A DNA stretch of 10,306 nucleotides from Dehalococcoidales bacterium (GCA_016926695.1 JAFGOB010000128.1:1-10306), one strand, 5' to 3'; numbered from the stretch's first letter, positions 1 through 7,057 are shown. Made by a program: numbers and translations. Notes: generated from the letters alone by a model not told the origin.

Positions 1-5
1 CATTC

Positions 6-46
6 GGGGATAGGCTGTTTGTAGGTTTATCCCCTTTCCTTTTCTT
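6..46 (+). terminator. Possible rho-independent terminator of an off-window plus-strand gene
   Basis: A 7-bp stem pairs GGGGATA (6-12) with TATCCCC (28-34) across a 15-nt loop. A pyrimidine-rich tail with several T runs follows (35-46). The tail is interrupted by C residues and the loop is long, so this is a weak terminator. No plus-strand gene is visible upstream because the window begins here. Confidence 0.3.
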
Positions 47-156
47 TCCCTATTTTGCTATGGTATCGATACTGAAGTGTTACTAATTTGTTTACAAAGT
101 GTGTACTAACATATTCCTTAAAAAACGTTTAGCATCTCATACTAATCAAAACAAGG

Positions 157-441
157 TTAATTCTCTTGCAGCCCAACAAAAATCCCTTGTCGTTTTTTTG
201 CCTTTGCTATTTTAGTCACCACATTATCCTGGGAATCATCCATATCATTGAGCATGTTTTTTAGCCATTTACCGCTATATGCCATTTGATAAATTACATA
301 AATTGCATTTGTAGTACGTCCTAATGATTTCGCCAGGTTTTTTACATTAATGTATGTAGGAGTTAAACTTAAAATAAGATTGACTTCTTCTTGTTTATAT
401 GGATTGAATGCATTAGGAATACCATCTTGCTTCGTTTTCAA
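157..441 (-). CDS. Small hypothetical protein with a putative helix-turn-helix (Myb/SANT-like) segment
   Basis: This is a 94-residue basic protein that I do not recognise as a named family. Residues 14-58 look like a compact helical DNA-binding unit: an acidic helix around KQEEV, then VKNLAKSLGRTTNAI (33-47), whose 'A-x-x-LGRT-x-x-A' pattern is typical of HTH and Myb/SANT-like recognition helices. The C-terminus is Lys-rich. Start choice: GAGGAGG (448-454 on the minus strand) abuts a GTG at 447, which is too close. The in-frame TTG at 441 lies 6 nt from the AGGAGG, an ideal spacing, so I prefer TTG. Just upstream are three 20-bp-spaced boxes (468-514) that could be its operators or a transposon end. 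Local sequence is much more AT-rich than the operon to the right, which suggests acquisition. It could be an accessory protein of a mobile element, but it does not resemble the IS21 transposase IstA or its helper IstB. Confidence 0.6.
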   Translation of the reverse strand: MKTKQDGIPNAFNPYKQEEVNLILSLTPTYINVKNLAKSLGRTTNAIYVIYQMAYSGKWLKNMLNDMDDSQDNVVTKIAKAKKRQGIFVGLQEN

Positions 442-467
442 AGTCACCCTCCTCTAGATATCTCTGA

Positions 468-517
468 TGGTTCAGCTATTAACATACTGGCTCATTTTTT
501 AGCAGGGTGGCTCAACA
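468..517 (-). repeat. Three 7-bp boxes at exact 20-bp spacing; IS21-like terminus
   Basis: On the plus strand TGGTTCA (468-474), TGGCTCA (488-494) and TGGCTCA (508-514) recur every 20 bp. On the minus strand the block begins TGTTGAGCCA at 517 and contains TGAGCCA, TGAGCCA and TGAACCA. Multiple terminal repeats of the TGA(A/G)CCA kind preceded by A-rich stretches, starting with TG, are characteristic of IS21-family ends. The element would extend leftwards from about 517 and include the small gene. Alternatively these are operator boxes of that gene, since two helical turns of spacing suits a DNA-binding protein. The other end is not visible. Confidence 0.45.
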
Positions 518-598
518 AAGATTAGACAGACGGCTCCGCCGCATCAGAATATTCATGAAAGGCCGGGAGAATGTGGAGAGAGGGATAATCCATCTTGT

Positions 599-623
599 AT
601 TCTTCCTTTGGCAAAGGAAGAAT
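599..623. repeat. Perfect 25-bp palindrome (12-bp arms)
   Basis: ATTCTTCCTTTG (599-610) is followed by one G and then its exact reverse complement CAAAGGAAGAAT (612-623). There is no T tract on either side, so it is not a standard terminator. A second palindrome follows 19 bp later (643-658), and the GC-rich run between them (624-640) is GGCGGGCGGG-like. The pair may be one structured intergenic element or a mobile-element remnant. Confidence 0.75.
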
Positions 624-642
624 TCCGGCGGGCGGGCCGATT

Positions 643-658
643 CCTGAACAAGTTCAGG
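643..658. repeat. 16-bp inverted repeat CCTGAAC-AA-GTTCAGG
   Basis: Two perfect 7-bp arms are separated by AA. The compact centre makes it a palindromic binding site or part of a larger repeat element with the palindrome at 599-623, rather than an efficient RNA hairpin. No gene adjoins it on either strand. Confidence 0.6.
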
Positions 659-699
659 TTAGACCACGCCCCTGCAAACGGCTTTCAGCCAGTCGAATC

Positions 700-744
700 T
701 ATCGGTCCTACCCGGCTTATCGGTCCTATCTGTCCTATCGTTCT
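700..744. repeat. Tandem array of five degenerate 9-bp units (TATCGGTCC type)
   Basis: The units begin at 700, 709, 718, 727 and 736. Two are exactly TATCGGTCC (700-708 and 718-726) and the others differ at one to several positions. A pyrimidine-rich stretch and AAAACTG-type repeats (about 790-810) follow. The same order of elements recurs at 1595-1671, so the two loci are related copies of a composite intergenic repeat. Confidence 0.7.
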
Positions 745-1344
745 CCCTTTTCCCTCTGCTCATCCTTTCCCAAAACCGATCACTTGTAACTTAAAACTGA
801 AAACTGTCCGCCGTAAACTGTTCGGTCCTTGTCTCTTGATTTCTGGTTATTTTTTGTACCTTGTCCCTTGTACCTTGGCATTTTTATATCTTTTCCCTCA
901 ACCCTCAACCCTATTCCCTGAAAAAGGTGCCACCGAACGCTTGACAATACCAGAACATGCGTTCTATAATACTCCCGGGTTAATCAATACAGGCGACAGG
1001 AGACGGTTGTAGCAGTAATAACGGATCATATTTCATCTTTTGGTTGGCCGTGGGACCGGTAAAAAATAAATTTTGCGAAAACGAATCCATTGAACCTGAA
1101 CAGCCCGGTTTTCCTGGCTGACAGCGGTACCTTAACAGTTGAATATCGACACCTCCTGCACACGATACGGGGCCTTCATATTGGAACGCGTTCATATTGG
1201 CCCGGGTTGGTTCAGTAACTGGCGTCATCAGCGAAATTGATTGGAATGGCGAGATAATCTCTACCAAAATCACCTTTCCCCCAAACTGATAACTGGCAAC
1301 TGTTAGCTACCATTTCTGTAATTCGGTAATCGGGTAATTCGAAT

Positions 1345-1471
1345 TTGTTTCGGATTTCGTGTTTAGTATTTCGGATTTATATCGTGAGGATATCATTGTA
1401 CTTTGAAAATTGGTTATTGTTTGTACTTTGTCTCTTGGTTATTGTATCTTATACCTTGTTTCGGATTTCGT
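1345..1471. repeat. Low-complexity segment with 16-bp and 11-bp exact direct repeats
   Basis: TTGTTTCGGATTTCGT occurs exactly at 1345-1360 and 1456-1471, with a partial copy GTATTTCGGATTT at 1367-1379. TTGGTTATTGT occurs at 1410-1420 and 1435-1445. The words recur with short variable gaps rather than in a strict tandem. I see no coding or RNA-gene signature in this segment. Confidence 0.7.
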
Positions 1472-1594
1472 AATCAGTGCTTCGGGTTTTTTGTGTCCCA
1501 CCCCGGACAAGTCATGCCGTGCCGCTACACCCCTGATTACCGGGCGGTCGGGTTGAGGAACCCGCTCCTTGTATGGCTTTCTATCCGTTAATTC

Positions 1595-1671
1595 TATCGT
1601 CCCGATCGGCCCTATCGGTCTTATCGTCACCCTTTTCCCGCTACTCAAAACTCAAAACTCACAACTTCCAA
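1595..1671. repeat. Composite array: four 9-bp units then four 7-bp units
   Basis: Nine-bp units begin at 1595, 1604, 1613 and 1622 and are variants of TATCGGTCC. After a pyrimidine-rich spacer, 7-bp units begin at 1644, 1651, 1658 and 1665 (CTCAAAA, CTCAAAA, CTCACAA, CTTCCAA). The composition and order match the locus near 700-810. This looks like a spreading or slippage-amplified intergenic repeat, not a gene. Confidence 0.7.
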
Positions 1672-1721
1672 CCTGTTTATGAAAATATGAAACAATTCAA
1701 TTATCTCATTTATGACGGCAT

Positions 1722-1764
1722 TTGTACCCCCAACTCGCCCTTGATGGGCGAGTGGGGGGTACAA
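1722..1764. repeat. Strong 19-bp-stem hairpin with one mismatch
   Basis: The left arm 1722-1740 and right arm 1746-1764 pair over 19 positions with a single A/G mismatch (1732 and 1754) and a 5-nt loop TTGAT. The arms read TTGTACCCCC-A-ACTCGCCC on the left and the complement on the right. No T tract follows on either strand, so intrinsic termination is not evident. It lies about 120 bp past the stop of the last operon gene, where it could protect a transcript 3' end or be a small palindromic mobile element. Confidence 0.75.
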
Positions 1765-1789
1765 GAAAATATATCCCTATCCCTGTTCT

Positions 1790-1887
1790 CCTTGATCCAC
1801 CATCAAATTGTCCCAGATGAGACTGAGATTGCGCACCTTTGGTAAAAAACTCAGTCTCGATTAGCTTCATTAAGTGGTAGATCAAGG
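1790..1887. repeat. Nested inverted repeats overlapping the operon's 3' end
   Basis: The outer arms are CCTTGATCCACCA (1790-1802) and TGGTAGATCAAGG (1875-1887), with 12 of 13 positions pairing. Inside them the 9-bp arms GAGACTGAG (1819-1827) and CTCAGTCTC (1850-1858) pair perfectly. In the minus-strand transcript the T6 run sits in the inner loop rather than after the stem, so this is not a canonical terminator. The right outer arm includes the last 6 nt of the FN3 gene, stop codon included. Likely roles are a structured 3' end of the operon mRNA or a short terminal-inverted-repeat element. Confidence 0.6.
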
Positions 1888-4800
1888 TTCTTTATCCCTC
1901 TTGAATCCCCAGTGCAGTACCTGGCGCAGGATCAGCAGTATTATCAGCAGGATGGCCAGCGCCACTATTATCCAGATCCAGGCCCTGACAGGCTCGGTGA
2001 CCTCCACAGACGAAATCATTTCCCCAACCTGTAGATCGTAAATGCCCGCCGCATCCCGTTTAAACTCAAACTGAGCAGTATCGCTCGCTCCGGGAGCTAT
2101 GGTATCCACATCCACCCTGCTTTCAAAATCGCCATCGACATTCAGCAGCGCGACATAACCACCGGGCTGGTCCCCGGTATTGGTGACGGTAGCCGTTACC
2201 TGCACAGTTTCTCCGGTGGAAGCCTTGTCTTTGGATATTGTCAGGTCGGTTACAGCAAAATGCGGACCCGACGCGGATTTAATGGGAGCGGGCGCAGTCT
2301 CTTCGTCACGGTGTATATCCTGGGGAGGAGGAACTCCGCCGGCGCTTCCCTTGGGCACGGAAGGTGATTTTGTTTTTTCAGGAGCGGAGGTCTTTACCGG
2401 CGTGGGCGAGGGAGCGGGAGCAGACTGTGTCCTGCCGGATATACCGTCAGGGGCCTGGGCCCAGTTGGGGACCTCGTCGGCAGCCCTGATGCTGAAATAA
2501 TAGGTAGTACCCGGACTAAGGTTGCCGATCTTGAATTCTTCTCTCTTGCCGGCCGGCTGAGGTTGCGGTTCGTTTACAGCCTGCTTCCATGTCTCGAAGT
2601 CTTTATTCTGGTTATCACCGATATATCTTATGTCATACTGGCTGGCAGTACCTACCATACCGTCATCCCCGCTGGCTGTCCAGGTAAGTGTTATGGATAC
2701 TTCCGTGCTTCCGGATACCGCCAGGTCAGTGATCACAGCCGGCGGAACGACATCCAGGGTTGTTCCGCTGGCGATATTTGACATCCCCGACCAGTTGCCG
2801 GAGTTATCCACGGCCTTTATGGCAAAATAATAGGTGACTTCAGGATCCAGCCTCGTGACGGTGAATTTCTCGACCGTCCCGCTTTCCTGAGGCAGCGGTT
2901 CTTCCGGGGCACGACTGGCGGAATCCCAGGTAGCGGAGCTTAAAGTATCCGTATCAAGGTAGCGTACATCATACTGGCTGGCTTTGCCGGTATAGTCGTC
3001 ATCACCGGTCGCCGTCCACTGTAGAGTCACCGTATCGGGGCCGGTCTCAATCACTTCCAGGTCCTTTATCGGCGCCGGGGGTATATGATCCCCGCCTCCA
3101 TCGTGAAAATCGGAACTCCTGGTAGTGCCTGAGGCAACGTTTGACATAGCGGACCAGTTTAACTCGCGGTCCGAGACCTTAACAGCGAAATAATAGGTCG
3201 TTTTCTGCTTTAAACCCGTAACCTTGAACGTCTCGGGAGTGCCGGCAGCCTGAGGTACAGGTTCACCCGTGCACTGTGTGGCGTTTACCCAGTTTTCTTC
3301 ATTTATTTCTTCTTTGGAATAACGCATATCATATTCCGTGTGGTCCGAAGGCAACGGCATCGTGGTAAAAACCATGGTCTGCCAGTCGCTTACATATTCA
3401 TTATCATAGTTAGACCGTACTCTCCAGCAGTAGGTTGTCCCGTACTGCAACTCTCCTGGCAGGCTGTAGGCAGGCTGTTCCAGGCCTGTCTGGTCAACGA
3501 TCAAAGCATTAAAATCAATCGTTTGGCAAAGCTGGAATTCATAGGAAGGCGACCCCTCATCATGTAACCAGCGGAAATTCACCATGGTTGGAACATTGGT
3601 GAACCCGTCCGGCGGATAGATCACGCTATCCACGTCATCAAAGGGGTAGATATCTCCCGTGGCGTTCCAGGTCAGGGTGATCGATGATGAGGTGCTGCTG
3701 ATAACCTCCAGATCTTCCACGGCTATTGGGGGATTGACATCGACCGCCGGCAGTGTTGTACCGGCAGGGCTGTTGGAAATCAGCGACCACGTCCATTCAT
3801 AGCCTGTCTTTATGGCAAAATAGTAGGTCTTTTCAGGCTGCACCCCCCGCATGGTGAAGGTCTGGGTGGGCTGACTGTAATCCGGGTACTCATCCCCGAT
3901 CTGTACGGCTTCATTCCAGTTGTCACCGGTAACCGGTCCCGATTCCAGACAGCGAATGTCGTAACGGTCGCCCTCACCCGTGTTTTCGGGCCGGGTCCAG
4001 GACAGCGATATGGAGTTCTGGGTCTCATCTGTAACCTGGAGGTCTTCAATGGGAGTCACGTCGTTTACAGGCTTGAGCAATGAATAAAATTTATCTCCGA
4101 AATCATCGCTGTAAAAAACGCCGTATCCCGTGCCGGTTGTGACCGCATACAACCAGTAATAAGTCGGTCCGTCAACCATTTTGTATATCAGTCCCACGTT
4201 GGCGGAACCATCCGGGGGCAGGGAGCTGTCGGTCCAGGTAACGGCTGTTTCCCCCATATTTGACGAGCGTTTTACCATATTTGAGTCCGCCAGGCCCGCT
4301 GCTATGTGTCCGTTATAAACAGTGCCGGCGATAGCCACACTGTGGACATTACAAGTGGTACCATCACCGTTCAGGTCCAGGTCGTCGACCTGGGTACTTT
4401 CCTGTGAAAAACGCACCCTGTAGAGGTCCGGCCCGCTTCCTTCACCGTTCACGCCTGCAAAAACCCAGTTGACTTCATAGGCGAGATAATTTTCAGGAAA
4501 GGCAATGGAGGCGGACTGCACGGTTAACGTTTCATCCGAGTATAATAGGGCTGATTTTAAATCCTCATTCCAGGCATTACCGCCTATCCTGTTTTCCAGC
4601 CGCACCGATTTTCCGTCACCGGTGCAGGCCACAACCTGATAATCTATCAGGTACTGGGGCGAAAAGGCCACGGCGTAAACATCCTTTTCCCCTATCTCCA
4701 GATCGCTCCATTCCTCACCGTCGAACGAAAGAATACCTCCCTTTGCGTCTCCAGTACTGGTACCGACCAGAAACCTGTTTCCGGAAGGGCTGATAGCCAC

Positions 4801-5187
4801 AGAGGTGATATCGCCCTCTATCTCCAGGTAAGGCAGCTCCAGTATTCTGTTGAAGTTTTTCCCTCCGTCCGTCGACCTGAATAGCGAGTTAGAGGTCGCC
4901 GCCAGCAGCGTCATATCTGTGCCGTAGGAAGGTGAAATCTCAAGGGCTGCCAGAGGACTGCCGTTGATGCCCGTTCCAAGATCGTCCGCAGTCCAGGACC
5001 AGCCGCTGTACTCGGACTTAATAAGCTGCCGTAAACCGGTCTTGAAATATGCAAAGACGGTATCGCCGCCCGTATCGGCCGCCATCAGGTTGGTTTCGGG
5101 CAGGGCGGGGGAGCCGGCGGCATAATGTAACGGCATAACAAGGCCGAGCAGCAATACCAGAACAAACGGAATATATATCTTTTTCAT
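1882..5187 (-). CDS. Secreted, membrane-anchored Asp-box propeller / fibronectin type III / CARDB protein
   Basis: This is a 1101-residue surface protein. The start is ATG 5187, because AGGAGG lies 5 nt upstream and a Sec signal begins there (MKKIYIPFVLVLLLGLVMPL). The longer frame back to 5241 overlaps the preceding gene and is not needed. Residues 30-375 carry Asp-box-like motifs (STDGGKNF near 105; SDDFGDKF near 360) and look like a beta-propeller. About four FN3 domains follow (roughly 378-480, 487-690, 703-810 and 814-916), with repeated 'TYYFAIK...NWS.MSN.ASGTT' endings. A Pro/Ser/Lys-rich linker (about 917-972), a CARDB domain (about 973-1059, 'FAVTDLTIS...TNTGDQPGG') and one transmembrane helix (about 1065-1088) with a basic tail (RQVLHWGFKRDKEP) complete it. 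The topology is an extracytoplasmic ectodomain with its C-terminus inside. The second FN3 appears to be split by an inserted domain. It is the last operon gene, 19 nt after its upstream neighbour. No catalytic motif is seen, so a binding or structural role is inferred. Confidence 0.88.
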   Translation of the reverse strand: MKKIYIPFVLVLLLGLVMPLHYAAGSPALPETNLMAADTGGDTVFAYFKTGLRQLIKSEYSGWSWTADDLGTGINGSPLAALEISPSYGTDMTLLAATSNSLFRSTDGGKNFNRILELPYLEIEGDITSVAISPSGNRFLVGTSTGDAKGGILSFDGEEWSDLEIGEKDVYAVAFSPQYLIDYQVVACTGDGKSVRLENRIGGNAWNEDLKSALLYSDETLTVQSASIAFPENYLAYEVNWVFAGVNGEGSGPDLYRVRFSQESTQVDDLDLNGDGTTCNVHSVAIAGTVYNGHIAAGLADSNMVKRSSNMGETAVTWTDSSLPPDGSANVGLIYKMVDGPTYYWLYAVTTGTGYGVFYSDDFGDKFYSLLKPVNDVTPIEDLQVTDETQNSISLSWTRPENTGEGDRYDIRCLESGPVTGDNWNEAVQIGDEYPDYSQPTQTFTMRGVQPEKTYYFAIKTGYEWTWSLISNSPAGTTLPAVDVNPPIAVEDLEVISSTSSSITLTWNATGDIYPFDDVDSVIYPPDGFTNVPTMVNFRWLHDEGSPSYEFQLCQTIDFNALIVDQTGLEQPAYSLPGELQYGTTYCWRVRSNYDNEYVSDWQTMVFTTMPLPSDHTEYDMRYSKEEINEENWVNATQCTGEPVPQAAGTPETFKVTGLKQKTTYYFAVKVSDRELNWSAMSNVASGTTRSSDFHDGGGDHIPPAPIKDLEVIETGPDTVTLQWTATGDDDYTGKASQYDVRYLDTDTLSSATWDSASRAPEEPLPQESGTVEKFTVTRLDPEVTYYFAIKAVDNSGNWSGMSNIASGTTLDVVPPAVITDLAVSGSTEVSITLTWTASGDDGMVGTASQYDIRYIGDNQNKDFETWKQAVNEPQPQPAGKREEFKIGNLSPGTTYYFSIRAADEVPNWAQAPDGISGRTQSAPAPSPTPVKTSAPEKTKSPSVPKGSAGGVPPPQDIHRDEETAPAPIKSASGPHFAVTDLTISKDKASTGETVQVTATVTNTGDQPGGYVALLNVDGDFESRVDVDTIAPGASDTAQFEFKRDAAGIYDLQVGEMISSVEVTEPVRAWIWIIVALAILLIILLILRQVLHWGFKRDKEP

Positions 5188-5206
5188 AACTTCCTCCTGC
5201 GAAACA

Positions 5207-6976
5207 CTACTGCGGGAACCATCCCACGATAGTATCGACAAAATTCTTCACCCAGCCCCGGGGATCCGATCTCAATATATCCCAACCCCCACCCATTTTA
5301 AGGACATAATAGACCGCCACAACTACTATGGCTATGGCGATAATTGCACGGATCGTGCGCCAGATAGGTCTCCAGTCCTTCAGCAAAGGCCTGTGAGTTA
5401 ATTCGCAATTGGCGTTTTGAGGCATATTTGAGCCTTCCACCGTACCGGTCACCGATATATCGAAACGCTTGACCTCTCCAATAACAGAGCCCCTTTTCGG
5501 CCTGACTAGCATAGGTACCTCGATAGTATTCCAGGCTCCCACGCTTACTTTCTCCTGAAGGAACCGGAAGCGGCATCCTTCATCCAGGTCCGTAGCTTCC
5601 AAAGATATATTCGCCTCGCTGACGCTGGTATTAGCCAGGTTAACCCGGAAAGAGCCCTTTCTTCTCGATGTAATACGGAAGGGATTGATCTTCATCTTCA
5701 CTTCAACAGCCGGCAGTATCTCCAGTTGGCCGAGAACACTGGCTGAATCCTGGGTTGAACTCTGAGAATGCACCGTAACGGAGAAAGGGTATATACCGGA
5801 TTTAACTCCCTTTTTCCTGGGAGGAGCGAAGTTGATCTGTACCTGATCGCTGTTATTGGGCATGAGGGCAATGCTGGAGGCAGAGCGGCTGTACCAGGAA
5901 TCGTCCAGACCTTCAACTTCCACCATAAATTTGTCCACAATATCGCTCTGATTTTGTATCTGTGCGGTAAGTATGGCAGGCATTATCCCTGCCTGCACCT
6001 GAAGCTGTGAGGCGGAGAGTGTGATTTTAATATTTTCCGAGGTCCGGGCTTTCGGCGGCGGCAGCGGGTCCACCTGAACCGTCTTGCTGACGCTGCCGTT
6101 GCGGTTGGAAGCCATCAATATATATTGTCTGGGTTCGGGGGGTTGTACTACCGTATCCCCCTGAAGTCCGGTCTCCTCACCATCCAGTGTTACCTGTTTG
6201 GCTCTATGCACCTCCCATTTCAACTGGAATTCCCTTTTGTTATCAGTGGTCACGCTAAAGGTCTTGATAACCGGGGTACGGGACATCCAGGGCAAACGTA
6301 TTTTTTGGAATATCCTGTACCAGGGAACGCTGGTAAGCTCACCGTTTCCGCTGACAGGCGTTATATCCGCTCTATCGGCTGGTTCAGCGGAAACCTGGAA
6401 TTGATAGGACTTCCGGCGCAGCAGCGTCATCCAGTGCAGTCTGGCGTCAATATCAGCATAGGCATTTTTGCCGGCGGACAATGTCAGACTATCCGGACTG
6501 GTCTCAAGGCGTAACCTGCGCTGAGGACTGAACGCTTTCAAATTGACCTTTACGTCCCTGTCGCCGGGATTGGTCAGTGAAAGCTGGTACCTGCCTCCTC
6601 GGCCTTCCAGATGCAGGGGCGATAGGTCAAGCAGCAGGCTGGGCACCGAGCCTATTTCCAGGGCCACGTCTGCTGTTGATATCTCATCCGGGTTTTCCTG
6701 AGAAGTTACTTTTATTTTGAGCAGGTATGATTTTTCCCTGATCTCGCTGTCCTCAGGCAAATGAATTAATATTTTTACTTTGTCCTGGTCATTCGGAAAA
6801 AGGGCCACACTTGAAACAGGCAGGGTATACCATTCGGAGTCGATCCCTTCAACACTGATGGTGAACTGGTCTACGCTTTGTCCGCGGTTACTGAGACTGA
6901 TGGTGGACTCCACATTCTCACCCCTGAATGCCTTGAGTCTGGCCGGCGTAACCTCCAAGTCGATCCTTTGCGACAT
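5207..6976 (-). CDS. Tail-anchored protein with duplicated Ig-like (COG1470-like) modules
   Basis: This is a 589-residue protein built of beta-sandwich repeats, of the kind often auto-annotated as 'hydrolytic protein' (COG1470) although no hydrolase motif is visible. Module 1 (about 5-205) and module 2 (about 318-525) are clear duplicates: VEGIDSEWY/VEGLDDSWY (42-50 and 354-362) and SSVALFPN/SSIALMPN (55-62 and 367-374), each followed by a second subdomain with a G-R-Y or G-S-F strand. Between them, 234-303 is a short Ig-like domain (LKWEV ... YILMASNRNG). There is no N-terminal signal peptide. A single hydrophobic helix (543-560, AIIAIAIVVVAVYYVL) precedes a 29-residue tail with WVKNFVDTIVGWF, so the modules are predicted to be cytoplasmic and tail-anchored. 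ATG 6976 has AGGAGAGGTGAT just upstream. It is third in the operon, 81 nt after the DUF4159 gene. Confidence 0.85.
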   Translation of the reverse strand: MSQRIDLEVTPARLKAFRGENVESTISLSNRGQSVDQFTISVEGIDSEWYTLPVSSVALFPNDQDKVKILIHLPEDSEIREKSYLLKIKVTSQENPDEISTADVALEIGSVPSLLLDLSPLHLEGRGGRYQLSLTNPGDRDVKVNLKAFSPQRRLRLETSPDSLTLSAGKNAYADIDARLHWMTLLRRKSYQFQVSAEPADRADITPVSGNGELTSVPWYRIFQKIRLPWMSRTPVIKTFSVTTDNKREFQLKWEVHRAKQVTLDGEETGLQGDTVVQPPEPRQYILMASNRNGSVSKTVQVDPLPPPKARTSENIKITLSASQLQVQAGIMPAILTAQIQNQSDIVDKFMVEVEGLDDSWYSRSASSIALMPNNSDQVQINFAPPRKKGVKSGIYPFSVTVHSQSSTQDSASVLGQLEILPAVEVKMKINPFRITSRRKGSFRVNLANTSVSEANISLEATDLDEGCRFRFLQEKVSVGAWNTIEVPMLVRPKRGSVIGEVKRFDISVTGTVEGSNMPQNANCELTHRPLLKDWRPIWRTIRAIIAIAIVVVAVYYVLKMGGGWDILRSDPRGWVKNFVDTIVGWFPQ

Positions 6977-7025
6977 ATCACCTCTCCTGTAATATAAAAA
7001 TCAGATGTTATTTGCACTAATTATA

Positions 7026-7046
7026 GCCTTATCTGAAAAATAAGGC
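7026..7046. other. Intergenic 7-bp hairpin inside the operon
   Basis: GCCTTAT (7026-7032) and ATAAGGC (7040-7046) form a 7-bp stem with a 7-nt loop in the 81-nt gap, the largest gap within the operon. On the minus strand it is followed at once by TATAATTAG, so it is not a good terminator. The TATAAT could be an internal -10, but no good -35 lies 16-18 bp upstream. A processing or attenuation site is possible. Confidence 0.35.
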
Positions 7047-7057
7047 ATTCTCGTCCA

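Larger units (their letters stand above)
518..1789. other. Long gene-poor intergenic region with low-complexity repeats
   Basis: No convincing gene is seen here on either strand. The open frames present have repeat-driven compositions (RSYRSY-like on the plus strand, PIGPIG-like on the minus strand), no good ribosome binding site, and no recognisable domain. The stretch holds two palindromes (599-623, 643-658), two 9-bp tandem arrays (700-744, 1595-1630), a 7-bp array (1644-1671), a TTTCGGATTT-rich segment (1345-1471) and a strong hairpin (1722-1764). A 10-bp direct repeat TTCATATTGG occurs at 1175-1184 and 1191-1200. Positions 980-1273 have an open minus-strand frame of 97 codons that may be a gene remnant, but nothing supports translation. 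Confidence 0.6.

Noticed and set aside
1..3. CAT at the window edge as a start codon of a leftward gene
   Set aside because: Only one codon is inside the window and no Shine-Dalgarno sits at the right distance.
700..744. CRISPR array
   Set aside because: Units are only 9 bp and contiguous, with no unique spacers and no cas genes nearby.
595..1012. Two overlapping plus-strand open frames (64 and 134 codons)
   Set aside because: Their protein sequence comes from the palindrome and the 9-bp and other low-complexity repeats (RSYRSY-like). No Shine-Dalgarno or family resemblance is present.
980..1273. 97-codon open frame on the minus strand
   Set aside because: No ribosome binding site or recognisable domain. 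It ends in repeat-rich intergenic DNA. It could be a remnant, but nothing supports expression.
1439..1648. Collagen-like PIGPIG open frame on the minus strand
   Set aside because: The Gly-Pro-Ile pattern is a by-product of translating the 9-bp tandem units; the frame has no credible start.
1722..1764. Intrinsic terminator of the operon
   Set aside because: The stem is strong but no T tract follows on the minus strand (ATGCCG follows), so it fails the usual definition.
5188..5241. Eighteen-codon upstream extension of the FN3 gene
   Set aside because: It overlaps the preceding gene, lacks a ribosome binding site, and would bury the clear signal peptide that begins at ATG 5187.
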